Assembly (NCBI GenBank): GCA_012845835.1
Contig: JABAKD010000023.1
Location: 15,186,702 to 15,250,701, forward strand
Reading direction: 5' to 3'
Source of the DNA: Undaria pinnatifida
Taxonomy: Eukaryota; Sar; Phaeophyceae; Laminariales; Alariaceae
Length of the DNA: 64,000 nucleotides
A program made the position numbers and the translations under genes. The notes beneath the pieces were generated by a model, which searched no databases, was not told where the DNA came from, and saw nothing but the letters and a program-made list of their open reading frames with translations. This document shows, in pieces, positions 32,421 through 44,246 of the stretch; within the stretch, counting starts at the first letter, position 1; each line of letters begins with the position of its first letter.

Positions 32421-34739
32421 CGCGGTGTTCGCGCGGCGATGGGGGGGGTTTGATGATCTTAGAAGTGTTGCCACAGGTACTGGCGAGAAAAATCGTAGTC
32501 GGAAGGGCAGCGCACAGTTTCCAGCGACGGCTGTGGATCGATGACGGCTCCGGGAAAATAATGGTCCGACGAAGAATGAGAAGGGCCAAAAAGGGATGCG
32601 CCATTGGTGGGCGCTGGGGAGAACGAAGGACGGCCTGAAAGCCGATCCAGGAGGAGCGCCAGCGTCCTCGGCGCCTTTCTCGGAGCTGGCTTAGCGAACC
32701 GGAGGCGATGTCATGGGCCGAAATATACCCGACGGAGGCTTTGGCGCGGAGAAGGGGTCGACGGGTTGTTTTGGTATTGTCCGCAACGGTGAGTTGCCGA
32801 AAGTATTTCCAGAGAATCGTGGTGCATGGGGCAGGAGGGAGGGGGTTTGAGCCCACCCAAGTCAATGCCTAACAGGAAGGGTGCACGGTTTGCGCGTCGC
32901 CGGTGGATGGGGGCGGATAGTGATGGTGGGTCGAAAGGGAGGGAGAACTAGCCCACCCAAAACGATACCCGGGATGGGATGCTGACATCTTTCGACGTGG
33001 GCAGCAAAGAGGCCGTGGAAGGGCCCGATTTCTGGCTAAAAAGGTCCCATACGTACCAGGCTCGGAAGGTTCAAGAGCCCGAGGCGAAAAAAAAATAACA
33101 AACTCGGAAAAAGAGAGCGGTGGAATGGTAGAGGTGGGTCGTAGAGGAGAGGTAGCGAGCCCACCCAAACCGATAGTCGGTTCGAAACGCTCATACCCGG
33201 GAAAAAAAAAATCAACTCAAACTCAGAAGATGGGAGCGGCGGGATGTGGTGGTGGGTTGGGAGGGGCGGGGGAACGAGCCCACCCAAGCCGATGCTCGGC
33301 TCGGAGAGGTCATAACCGGAAAGGAACAAAACCACAGGTTCAGATGGTAAACCTATAGGAATGTTAGGGTAGGGGGGAGTAGCGACAGTGGCGTCACAGA
33401 GATGCCTTCAGGGACGAGTAGGGGTTGCCTAGGTTCAGGTGGTGAACCTACAGGACTGTTGAGGCAAAAGGGGGGTGGCGGTATTGGTGTCGGATGGGGA
33501 TTCGCGACCGTTGGGTTGGAGGGGAACTGTTCGGTGTTCACTGGCAACGGAAACAGAATCAGTCGATGGTCGTCCGTGGTTGTGTCGTCGAGGAAATCTG
33601 AAGGGCCGTTGGTGGCAAGGATCCGGTTAATGGGGGGGGAGCTAACGAGCTGGCTCGGGAGCGATAAACCGTGGGTTTGTTGTGGCTGGGGAAACCAGGG
33701 CACGCTGGTGGGTAAACGGAAAAGTTGGCCGGGAGGTACCGTTGGTGGCCTGGTATAGGCGGGATGGTTTGGGCCAGGGTAGCCGTGAAAAGGGCTCCAA
33801 CGTTCGCAGAAAAGAGAACTAACCAGACCTTGAGCGGGAGGGCGGTTGCTTCCTCCAGAGGGTCGGCGGAGACCGGAGCAAGGCGACTCTGTGGTAACAC
33901 GTCGGGGTGGAGAATGGCTTGAGGGATTCGGCAGGTGCGCCTCGGTGGCAATGGAGGGGGCCGGGACAGAGGTGTTCCGTGGAAACCGGTCGCGTTGAAG
34001 GGGGGGCGCGGCAGAGTTGTTCTGTCGCGTTGGAAAGGGTCGGAACGAGGTCGGTAGTAGGTGGGTTCGGTGAGAAATGCCGAGACCGAAAGGGGATGAC
34101 TCGTTTGCAACGCGGCGGGTTAGGGGGAAAAGGCGGCTGCCAACCGGATAAAGCGGTTATTGCTTCTACCTATGGATGGGATTGCCAGTCTCGGGTGTAC
34201 CGTTGCCGAAGCTAGAGATACGAACTGGGACGGCGGTGGAAGATGTCGAGGGTCGTTGGGTGGTGGTAGGGGAATAGTTTCCGGCGTTTGTCGGCCTCGG
34301 AACCATTGTCCCAGATAGGTAATAAAGGAGCTCCGGCGTTTGTTGGCCTCGGAACCAATGTCCATGGCTGTCGTAGGAACGGTTCCGATACTTGGTCGAA
34401 GCCGGGAGAGCTGAGGGGTCGTGGTGTCGCTCAAAATGTCGGTATTGGGCGATGTCGGAAACTACTCCACACGGTGATAAGAAAAAACCGTAGAAGAAGA
34501 ATCTAAAAGGGTGGCACTGCTAAAGGTTGAACATCCCAGAAGGGGTAGTTCGGTGTAGGCTGACTGCGGTGAGCCGCCAAGCAGTGGTCAGTTGCGGCTG
34601 TCTGTAAAACTGTCGCGTGGCGATGTCGAGGGTGCAGCTGGCTGATCTAAAAAATTGAGCCGGCTAGGTCCACGTGATCGCAAAGGTAGTCTCGGTATTG
34701 TATCACCGAGGCTCTGGGAGGGTCTCCGTGGGTTGCGTT

Positions 34740-35300
34740 TAAAGGAGCGGGGCGAAGATACCCTGGGGGTCCTGTCTCCAAGCGGCGTTGGATGAGCAGG
34801 ATAGAACTCGCTAGGAAATGCCGCACCTGTGGTCCGTGTCCACGCAATCCACGAGGGTTGCGGGGAAGACGGGGCAGGGGGCTCAGGGCATGTCCTGGTC
34901 AACTATGATCGCGAGTCTTCCGTCGTCATGACGGGACTGTCCCTTGGGCCCAGGGGCAGTGGTGCTGTCAACACTGTGGCAGCGAGTGGGAACCCGTCGT
35001 TCGCGGGCCCACCGCTGGCGCTTGAAAAACTCGCACGTCCTAGGACGAGCGCGGGTGGAGCCGCCGATAAATAGGCGAGGCGGTCTCAGGATGCGATGGC
35101 CCAGAATTGGAAGCAGAAGTTTCGTGCTGTAGTCCGGAACCGCTGGTAGCCGTGGTCTTCGGCAAGTAGCGTTGCTCATCGGTGGAAGGCGTCGAGTGGA
35201 GCATCCCAGTAGGGCTCGACGTCTTGGCCTCCTCGCACCCACACCTCAAGACCATCGCTAGAACAAGGGGATCAGGCTTGGACAAGCGATATCGCATGTA
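34740..35300 (-). pseudogene. remnant of gypsy gag-pol spacer (A2)
   Basis: The plus strand shares long stretches with 56970-57550, including gcatgtcctggtc, gatcgcgagtcttcc, gtggtgctgtcaaca, gtggcagcgagtggg and tcgacgtcttggcctcctc. On the minus strand the frame is broken. This ties copies A1 and A2 to the NADAR-bearing gypsy family. Confidence 0.65.
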
Positions 35301-38238
35301 TGGGGCTGGGCGGGGGAGGTAGATTGTTGGGGGGCGGGGGCGTCGGTGGGGCTCGTTCTTGTAAAGTTGAAGCTGGAACCTCGTCCCGCAATTAGATTGC
35401 CTGGCGCTGGTAGTGCTTTATCGGTTCATCAGCGTGTAGCGTCCAGGGATTTTTGCCGCGATGGGTATCGGCCGGCCACGCTGTTGCTGCCGATGTTGTC
35501 GTCGTTGTCGCAGTAGTTGCCCGCGGAAGAAAGGCGATCATGGCGCTTTCGACCCAAAAAATAGTTGCCGCGGCATTTACAACGAGCGGCACTGGTTGTC
35601 GTGGGTTGTTGCCGGGTGATGGCGCCGGGTGTATGGTCAGCACGTTTCCGTAAATACCTAAAGTAAAAACCGACATCCTGAAGTATGACCATACCTTGGT
35701 TGAGCGCACCAGAGGCGTAGCGGTGTTGCTACAGTGGGAGAGTGCCGCCGGCACGATGCAGACGTCAGGGAGAACGCCCGAAAGCCAGCGGAGTGGTACT
35801 CGATGGCCAGGTAGTTGACAATGATGCTCGTCGTAGGTTGTGTCCCGTATCGCAATATGTGGTGGTTGCGAGCCACCACTTTTTGCGGTTCTTGAGACAG
35901 ACGCAGGCGTCATGGGCGTCACAATTCGGGTGGTCGCGACCGCCGTCGCGGCCACTACGGATAGGATGGCGTCTGCGTCGTTGGGCGACCTTGCTGTCGC
36001 TGTTACAACGGTCAATATCGGTGATGTAGGTGGTAGGCGGAGAAGAATGGTGGCGTAGGTGGTAGTCGGAGAAGAACGGTGGTCTTGACCCGAGCGGAAG
36101 GTGATGCGGGGGGGTGCGCGCGGCGTTTTTGGGGGGTGGTTGCGGAGGGCGTGTGCGGCGTTTTCAAGCCGTGAGTTCACGGGAGGTGGGTGCTGGGGCT
36201 TGGAGCGCGTAGGACAATGCGGCAACAAAGTTGGTTTGGCGGCTCTGTGGCCGTCTTGACAACTTTAGTAGCGGCGGGAGGGGGGGCTGAATTTCAAGGA
36301 AATAGACCGAACCCGCAGATTACCGCAGACGGAGCGCCTAACGATGTCGACAGGAGTCGTAGTTGGGTAGGTACGACGTGGCCGATAACCGAAAAATATT
36401 TTACCGCAGACAAGGTTGCCTTTGGGTGCCGCCCGGTCGAGACCGTGGGCGCGCCGGATGCAGTTGTGAGCAAGTACCAGCAAACAAAAGCAGGGGCGAT
36501 TGGGCGCAGGGGGTTAAGCGCGATAGTGGGCGGGCGAACTTGAACCGTTGTGGTGATAGACGCGTCCGCGTGGGGTGGGCGGCTATGGGAGCCGGGGTTG
36601 GGATGTGAGCAGCAACGTGTCGGTTGGGACGTTAGTCGTGGCTCAGATTGGGGGGGTGGGGCACAAAGGGCTGTAGTCGCGGTGGCATGATATTCGGTAA
36701 CCACCGCGGCACTGGCCTGATGGGTGCCGCTTCGGCGATACACGCTGTGGTAGTCGTCGCTGTACTTGCGGCGTTGTTGCGCTCCCCGACGGGAAAAAAT
36801 ATAACCTCTTGCCCTCAGGCGCTAAACAAAAAATCGCAGTCGCACCAGGTGGTCGTCTCTCGTAGAGGGATCCGTCCTCCTAGTCTCGGCGTGTAAGGTG
36901 GCCGTACCAAACGTCGAGAGATCCGGTTTGACTGAAATGGGTCGGGGTCAGTGGCGGCGGTGGAAATGCCGTCAACGACCCTGGCCGCAAAAATGCGCTC
37001 CGGGCATTATTTCGATTTTATTGGAACATAATGACAAGGTCCTTCACCGTAACTGTACCACCCATGGCTACAGCAGGAGAAAGACGCGAAGCTCACTGTT
37101 CATTGTGAGGGTTTAGGGGTTGGGTCCTGGTTGGGGCGGGACTTACCGCAAAGGTTGGGGGGGGATCCATGTTGGTCCGGAATGGATAGGGAGGTATCGC
37201 ACGCACCGGAGTAGAGGGGTAGGATGCAGTACCAGTAGTTTTCGAACGTCACCAAGAAGACCGGAGGGTGATGGATGATTGTAGATATTCCCGGGGGAGG
37301 AGCGTGGTGCTCGGGAGATGGTTAGAACCACCGAGTTATCCAGTCGAAAACAAAACAAAATCAGACGTTACAACACGGAAAATATGTGTACCTCTTGTAC
37401 CCGTCGATAACCTAAGCTATGTTTCAGGTTTCCGAAGCAAAAATCCGGACCTAAAAATGACGGTATACTTCGGGGGTGCACTGTTTATAAAAATACCGGG
37501 GGGGGTTCCGTGTAACACAGGTAGGACACTCGTGAAAAAGGGAGAGAGATGGCATTCGGAGCGCGACGCACTCGGGGTGCGGTTTTACTCAACCGTATTT
37601 TTGCTCAGGCACGATCCTAATACAGTTCGGGTCACTCCAACGCTGCATCAGGTCGGGGGTGCGCAACAGCAAAAACGTAAAGCCTCATAAAAATAGCTCA
37701 AACACGCGTGGGGTATTGAGCGTATTGACGAGGCTCGTGGCACGTTGAGTCTCCACCCTCACAGATGTTTTCAAATAGTACACAGTGCACCGTGAGAGGA
37801 TTTTATAAAATAGTACCAATATGATATAATAGTGGGATGTTCGACATGTAATGCCGCCGTTCGCGCATTCTGGGGTTGAAACCCCTAGAAAAAAAATAAT
37901 GCACCGTGACAGAGCACAATCATTGTCAATTGTGTAAGTCAGCATTATGTGCAGCGCGTGTTGATGCTCGTGACAAGACGATCATGGTTGCACGACCATT
38001 TTTGCAAGACGAGATGTGCGCCAGCATGATGAAAGCAACACGCGCAGCATAGGAACGGAGGGGGAGCATTTCCCGTGGTTGCTCGCAAAATTATTGTCAA
38101 GTGTGAAATTAAAGGTGGGGGACACAGAGTGCCCCCTGCAGGTCTGCCAATTGAGCAGGTCTTCGGAGAGTACTCACTTTCGTTCCTTCGAAGAGATGTA
38201 GCTTTATTCGTTTCCACCAGAGCCCGGGGTAGCTTCCG
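35301..38238. other. unassigned, possibly degraded gag-side sequence
   Basis: The minus strand from about 36228 to 35392 has an open low-complexity frame rich in Pro, Thr and Ala that loosely recalls the gag/zinc-knuckle region of the gypsy, but without a C-C-H-C motif. From about 36300 to 38238 I see no recognisable gene or element on either strand. Confidence 0.4.
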
Positions 38239-38264
38239 AGATCGGAGGCGCGTGCCTCCGATCT
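38239..38264. other. perfect 11-bp inverted repeat
   Basis: AGATCGGAGGC, loop GCGT, GCCTCCGATCT. It lies about 105 bases left of the LTR-type junction at 38370 and may sit inside that LTR. Confidence 0.8.
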
Positions 38265-38579
38265 AATTCCTAACTTCCCCGAATATAAACCGCCAGCCTT
38301 ATCATACGAAACCCATCCAAATGATCTCAAATTCGGATACCTACAGGCCTTTCGAGGCCGTATCTTAACACTAGCCCACCCTGATGAGTCGCATATTCAG
38401 AAATATGGGAGATTCGGGGAAACTCCGGTTCTACGAACTAGACCATGAGTCGAAGATGCGGCTCCTCAAACCCCACTCCCACACCTCTAACCGTCTGGCT
38501 ATGGAGCCAGGAACACGCGAAGAAAAGCAGTAGAAAGAAAAGCAGACCCTACAGCCAGGCAATAGTCACCCATCAAAAA

Positions 38580-38677
38580 CCTGCCGCATGCCGCCGGTGC
38601 GGCGGGGGGGGCAGAAAAGGCTCTAGAACCTGCCGCATGCCGCCGGTGTGGCGGGGGGGGCAGGAAAGGCTCTACGG
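38580..38677. repeat. 49-bp tandem duplication
   Basis: Two copies of cctgccgcatgccgccggtg followed by a G-run and caga/gaaaaggctcta. Confidence 0.85.
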
Positions 38678-38724
38678 TAAACCAATCACAGAAAAGGTGA
38701 TATGGCAGGGCGATATATTGACAG

Positions 38725-40010
38725 AGGTCCGCCGTATATCCGGCCGACCTGCTATCCCGCCGTTTCAGGGGGGGAGAGTGTTATAAGGCTTAGTTTGGGT
38801 AAGCTATTGGTTAACCTTTTGCGAGTGGTCAAACGGACTAATACCCCACTAGTTCCTTAACAAATGGCGTCGTCGACAGACCATGGGTTTTTGGGTCGTG
38901 GGTTCAAGCCCCACATCCACCGTAATAAACTTTTTCAGACTTTCCCCGTGTCGAACTTGAAAAATACTCTCCCCGGTATGCCCAGGAAATGAAACGGCTT
39001 GGATATTGACAGGTCCGCCGTATATCCGGCCGACCTGCTATCCTGCCGTTTCAGGGGGGGAGAGTGTTATAAGGCTTAGTTTGGGTAAGCTATTGGTTAA
39101 CCTTTTGCAAGTGGTCAAACGGACTAATACCCCACTAATTCCTTGACAAATGGCTTCGTCGACAGACCATGGGTTTTTGGGGTCGTGGGTTCGATCCCCA
39201 CCATCCACAATAATAAACTTTTCAGATTTTCCCATGGCGAACTTGAAAAATACTCTTCCTGGTATCCCCAGGGAATGAAACGGCTTGGATAATTGACAGG
39301 TCCGCCCGTATATCCGGCCGACCTGCTATCCCGCCGTTTCAGGGTGGGAGAGTGTTATAGAGCTTAGTTTGGGTAAGCTATCGGTTAACCAGTTGCAAGT
39401 GGTCAAACGGACTAATACCCCACTAATACCTAAACAAATGGCGTCGTCGACAGACCGTGGGTTTTTGGGTCGTGGGTTCAATCCCCACATCCACCATAAT
39501 TAACTTTTTCAGATTTTCCCATGGCGAACTTGAAAAATACTCTTCCTGGTATCCCCAGGAAATGAAACGGCTTGGATATTGACAGGTCCGCCCGTATATC
39601 CGGCCGACCTGCTATCCCGCCGTTTCAGGGGGGGAGAGTGTTGTAAGGCTTAGTTTGGGTAAGCTATTGGTTAACCTTTTGCAAGTGGTCAAACGGACTA
39701 ATACCCCACTAATAACCTTAACAAATGGCGTCGTCGACAGACCATGGGTTTTTGGGTCGTGGGTTCGATCCCCATCATCCACAAAAATAAACTTTTCAGA
39801 TTTTCCCATGTCGAACTTGAAAAATACTCTCCCTGGTACACCCAGGAAATGAAACGGCTTGGATATTGACAGGTCCGCCGTATATCCGGCCGACCTGCTA
39901 TCCCGCCGTTTCGGGGGGGGGAGAGTGTCATAAGGCTTAGTGTGGGTAAGCTATTGGTTAACCTTTTGCCAGTGGTCAAACGGACTAATACCCCACTAAA
40001 GCCCTTAACA
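38725..40010 (+). repeat. 286-287 bp tandem array with A-box and B-box motifs
   Basis: Units start at 38725, 39011, 39298, 39584 and 39871, giving periods of 286, 287, 286 and 287 bp; the fifth is partial. Each full unit contains TGGTCAAACGG, which fits the pol III A box TRGYNNANNNG, and about 70 bases later GGGTTCAAGCCCC or GGGTTCGATCCCC, which fits the B box and can form a tRNA-like T arm (GTGGG/CCCAC). I could not fold a complete tRNA around them: no acceptor or anticodon stem fits. The array resembles a tandem tRNA-derived SINE head or a pol III-transcribed satellite. Confidence 0.75.
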
Positions 40011-40069
40011 CAAGCAACTACACTAACAGCAGAAAATAATGCCTTCAAACCATAAAAAAAATAAAGAGA

Positions 40070-40870
40070 GTAAAAAAAAAGAAACAGTTATTGACTCTCA
40101 AGCTTGCGCAGCAACGTTACATTTTTGAGCAGCATAGACCCTGCTTTATTTTATCGTAAAATTGAAGCGGAAAATGCGTTGAAATTTTGGGCATCATCTA
40201 CCCTATATCACCAGAAATGGGGAAAAGTAAACTCGGTCCGGTGACAAAACTGGGCGAATCTCAGGAGGGTCTACTCCACTTCATCATACGAGATGGAGAT
40301 GGGGCAGATGCAAAGGACTTTGATGCTTTTTGTCGCGAAAAAAAAGAACACTGTTAGCGTAGAGCCTGCTTTTGTTATGGCGTAAAAAGCTGGTCGAACG
40401 CGCGGGGGGGGGAATAATCCAATATTAGACAGCGTAGAGCTCGGGCACGACAAATATACTGGCACAATGCTCTTACAGCAGAAGCATATGGGCATGATAG
40501 AGCCCATATATGGCTCAAAACTGGTAAGAGGCGCGGTTACTGCAGCATTTCGGATGATGTGAGGAGCATAGGGGGCCGTGCGTGAGACAAAACCGACGGA
40601 ATTCACATATATGGCACTAGTATCCTGACAAATTAGGGCAGCATAAAGCCCGTGTATGACAGAAGGCTGGCGAGATACACGTACTACAGCAGTATTTTGT
40701 CAGATTTAAACAGCGTAGATGCGATGCAATGGCCAAAATGTACGAAGTGTGCGCTAAACAGCGGCATGGTGGCAAATGGCAACATAGAGCCCTGTATGTC
40801 ATAAAGCTGGTAAGAATTGCACACAGATTCGAATACGCTATACCTGGTATTTTGTAACTAATTTTCAAGG
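40070..40870. repeat. degenerate repeat family R3, copy 1
   Basis: The left part (40081-40530) matches 61318-61790. Inside, a phrase like gcagcatagagcccgtttatg...aaagctgg returns about every 80-120 bases, with changes such as gcagcataaagcccg and caacatagagccctg. No gene is visible. The family identity is unknown to me. Confidence 0.6.
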
Positions 40871-42146
40871 GCGTCAGCTGTGAGTTTGTTATTCCAACCG
40901 TAGCACGCTGTTTCCGCAGGGGGCTATTAATAGATGGTTGGGATCCATACGAACGTTCCGGAGATCGCAGAACGTTCTGATGGTATTGTCATCACGTACG
41001 TGTCATATCGATATGTACCATAGGACCAAAACCTGCCAACAAGAAAAAGGCACGAAGGACAAGTGTTTGCCGTATTCGATACCAGTGTATGATACGCAGC
41101 TACGATACATAAAGCAGAAGAGTGCATGAAGAAAAACAAAACTCAGACCAGGTAGTACTGGTATCTAGGAGAGCGCGTATGTTATAGCAATGTGAGACAA
41201 CAACAGCAGCGCACCACAAGGACGCTTGGTGCTTGGTGCTAGTTTCCATCTCACACTTACTAGTCTCCATCTCACGCACAAGATGTTTCAAAACTTCCGT
41301 TAAAAGGCAAAACGAAATGTTTCGAAGGTTTCATCAAAGCCAGATAGAAGATTACCAGAACGAACACTAGTGAAAGTAGTCGCGACGTGCACTACTGCTC
41401 GCTGAAAGAGCCAACACAGTAGTACAGCTATAGGCGTCGCGCACCGCTGGTGGTGGGCCTATACGAGTAGATGAGCCGTACTGTGAGCGAACCCACATAA
41501 AGGTGGAGTGTCTCATAGGTCAGAGATGCACTGCTCGAAAGGCTGCAGCACACAGCGTGCTGGTACCTGGTAAAAATATGCCAAGAAACCAAAACCCAAA
41601 CATGGTTCAGCTAAAACACGAAACCCAAAAAATAGTCACGCACTACTGCAGGCCTGCTGTGTCTATAATATAGATTATTAGCAGAAATGCGAGGGGATGA
41701 CCAAAAGTAGGAGAGAGAGGCGAGTTATTGCCTTCATCCGAAGCGCGCAACTCGTACTCGGGGGGGTGTGGTAGGGCAAGCTATTGCACATGTACCTCCC
41801 GTAACGTACGGTACAGTAGTAAGGTGTGGTGCAACTGTAAAGGAGTCGTGGTGCCGGATGTTGGGAGGGAAGGGACGCAGGGGTATCAGCTTCGCTTGGA
41901 GACAGCACCGGTTCTTCTTTGATGATTTCTTATTACTGGCGTTGAGCTATGAGAAGCTCGAAGGAGACAGGAAAGGTGAAGGAGTGAGAGCATGGGGGTG
42001 GGGTGAGGCTCACAGAGTTCGCTTCACCCTCCAGCATTGCTGCTGTACTCTCTTCTGCACCTTTACCTATGGAACGTACAAGGAACGTTCTCCTAGGTGT
42101 TCTATATTCCCATGAGCGCTTAACGCGCTTACTTCCACCTATCTTG
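40871..42146. other. unassigned stretch
   Basis: No recognisable gene or repeat structure apart from the possible outer part of the LTR ending at 42316. Short plus-strand frames around 41728-42115 lack any known motif. Confidence 0.5.
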
Positions 42147-42316
42147 TCCAGAGGAGGACCGAGAACGTTCTTGTGGTATAAGCTAGCTATTCTCTACGGG
42201 TTATCCGCTTCACTAAGAATATTCCGTTCTAAGAGTATCTTCTTGTGGCCAATAGACCGTAACTCTGCGGACTATCTTATCGAATCTATTGCCCGCTCTA
42301 CCGACACTCTATTACA
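42147..42316 (-). repeat. 3' LTR (inner part) of complete gypsy, copy A3
   Basis: On the minus strand the LTR starts TGTAATAGAGTGTCGG at 42316 and resembles the LTR fragment at 1-180. The left end was not found, so 42147 is only the limit of the match. It lies downstream of the integrase C-terminus at 44247, as a 3' LTR should. Confidence 0.6.
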
Positions 42317-42328
42317 TTAGCCCACCCT

Positions 42329-42422
42329 GAATAGTCGTATATGCAGACCTGAAGACGGTCGAAAGATAACGACAAAGTTCATCCTAAAAGACCGGGAAAG
42401 GAGGTCGAAGATGCGGCTATTC
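42329..42422. other. conserved stem next to LTR junction, copy A3
   Basis: GAATAGTCG (42329-42337) and CGGCTATTC (42414-42422). Most of the interior beyond this point differs from A1 and A2, yet this stem and the following cacacctcgtaatgagg hairpin are kept. Confidence 0.45.
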
Positions 42423-44246
42423 GAAACAAACACATGAGGCTATAGATTCCCCCACACCTCGTAATGAGGCCTAAACTCCAAGGATAGAGCTATTCACTAA
42501 TAAAGCAAATCGCTAAAAGACAGGCCATAGGAAGAGAGAGGAAAACAGAAAACCCAGAATGGAGCAACCTATGTAGAGTATGGAAAACTTGAAAACAAAA
42601 AGGAAACCTTAAGACAAAGGGATGGCAGCTAAGAAAGGCAGATATCAAAGCGAAGGCAAAGAGGAAACAGAAACATATTTCCGGAGCGATCTATGTAGGA
42701 CCCAGGGGGGGAGCGAACGGAGAGTCGTTCGCCGTACAGGGTCGGCTACTCGAAAGCTCGCAAAGGGACATCACCCAAATTCGAAAGTATACATGGCCGG
42801 GAGGCATTACGCGTAGCCGCGTGGCCAAGGCCCGAAGAAAATGAAAAATAACACGTAAGACAAAACGAGCGCTGCTGGGTTGCCGTAAGGCTTGCTAAAA
42901 CTAAGGGGCTGCTAGGACCACTTGGTAGAGCGAACAACATGGCGACTTGGTAGGTCTGTTTGCGCTGGGAACAAAACCGGCAAACGTAGCAAGGTAACTC
43001 AACCAACAAGAACAGAAAGTCAGGGTAGCCAAAGAGGTACGCGAGTGGATCGACCTAATTCGTTCAACACAGAAAAAAATGGCAGCAGCGCTGAGCGACG
43101 GAGTTAGCATGCCAAAACAACGCCTACAGGGGGGGTCGACTGGCGCGTAATATAGCGTAGAATGGCAACGCAACGTGTACACCTAGAAGAAAAAAAACAG
43201 GAACCAAAAGACTCATAAGAAAGGGAGAGCATAATTACCGCCGTGATTGAGAAGTTCACGGGAACCTGAGCACAGTTCCAGGGGATCAACCGTGGCAGGA
43301 AAATGATTACTGAGAATTCGGCAGTCTTGTGGGGCGGTAAAAGCTACCGTGACCCAAACACGAAGAAAACACGAGAAGACAAAGAAAGAAAGCAAGGATG
43401 GCCGGCATTCCGGTGGTCTTGCAAGTCTGCAAGGCTGCCGGGGCCCTACTTGGCAAAGTGCGCAGAAAACCGATCAAACCTAGAGCTCGGCGATGCCGTC
43501 AGGGCAAAGCGGCACCGGCGGTGGTCAGGATACAACACAAGATCGAGCGCCTAGGGGCAAAATCACCGAGTATCGGCGGAGGAATGGTGAAGTACAAACA
43601 CAAAAAGAAAAAGAGACGACCCCGGTTCGGAAGCCTGGACGAAACGAGACTAGCGGAGACCGTAGTGGTAGAGAGAAAACCAAAAGAACATAAAAAAGAG
43701 AGGGGGAGGAACACCTTAACACACCCTAGGTACGAGGCGGTCCTGGTTCGATAGCCATCACAGAGTGGGGCAAAGAAAGACCGGGTCGTCAGACGGGCGT
43801 ACCTAAAACACTGCATACTGCAGAAAATTATGAATACCGCTCTACCACCACGAGTTGTCAGCCGTCACGGTGTGGGACAGACGGAATCGATGGTGGTGAG
43901 AAAAAGAGGCAAACGCTGGTATGAAGAACAAACCAAAAGCGGAGGTATTGCGAGGAACACCTCAATGTTGAAACCAAATTCAAAGCCTGATAACGGTTGT
44001 AGGCTAACCACGAGAAAACATGTCGAAAAAAAAAAAAAAACACTCTAGGTCGAAAGAATGACCACGACAACACCACTGAAGTTACTGCAAGTTGAAGGCT
44101 GACTATGAAGAATCATTCCCAATGCTACCGTAGGTGAAAGGCCTAACCATGAGGTAGTACTATCAAAGCTGTTGTAGAAGGCTGACCGTGAAGAACTAAT
44201 GCCAAAACTACTGTAGAATAACCAAAAACAGATAGAACACCCGAAA
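42423..44246 (-). other. non-coding 3' region of the gypsy element
   Basis: About 1.8 kb without a convincing gene, purine-rich on the plus strand as in A1 and A2. Between about 43960 and 44235 a degenerate unit of about 50-55 bp recurs (ctactgtag, then aaggctgacc.tgaagaa). The small Lys/Arg-rich frames on the plus strand follow from the base bias. Confidence 0.55.

Larger units (their letters stand above)
26761..35300 (-). mobile_element. defective gypsy-derived element, copy A2
   Basis: Bases 26761 to about 34054 repeat 181-7456 with small indels. Because this copy is not cut by the gap, it shows what lies beyond: from about 34740 to 35290 it matches the spacer between the zinc knuckle and NADAR of the complete gypsy (56970-57550), including gcatcccagtagggctcgac. 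The order on the minus strand is spacer, low-complexity DNA, broken RNase H-integrase linker, minisatellite, non-coding repeats, LTR. RT, protease and recognisable NADAR are missing, so this is an internally deleted, non-autonomous derivative. Confidence 0.6.
38371..40010 (-). mobile_element. LTR-junction family member B with satellite interior
   Basis: On the minus strand a purine tract (38371-38383) precedes TGTTAAGATACGG at 38370, matching the junctions of A1, A2 and A3. The adjacent stem motif is present in altered form (38386-38392 with 38458-38464). The interior to the right is not that of A1 or A3 but holds a 49-bp duplication and a 286-287 bp tandem array. The element class is inferred from the junction only; no coding region is attached. 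Confidence 0.4.

Noticed and set aside
32060..32638. 192-codon repetitive plus-strand frame
   Set aside because: It is a readout of the minisatellite; copy A1 does not keep an equivalent frame and there is no family match.
35392..36228. 278-residue minus-strand frame as a gene
   Set aside because: Low complexity and in a region that looks like degraded gag-side sequence; no motif supports it.
38381..38430. Hammerhead ribozyme (CTGATGAG ... GAAAC)
   Set aside because: The two core words are present, but three extra G bases lie between the possible stem II and GAAAC, and the other family members lack CTGATGA.
38824..38920. tRNA gene
   Set aside because: A and B boxes and a T-arm-like stem are present, but no acceptor, D or anticodon stem can be paired, and the unit is tandemly repeated.
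38725..40010. CRISPR array
   Set aside because: Units are 286-287 bp head-to-tail copies without short repeats separated by unique spacers, and the context is eukaryotic.
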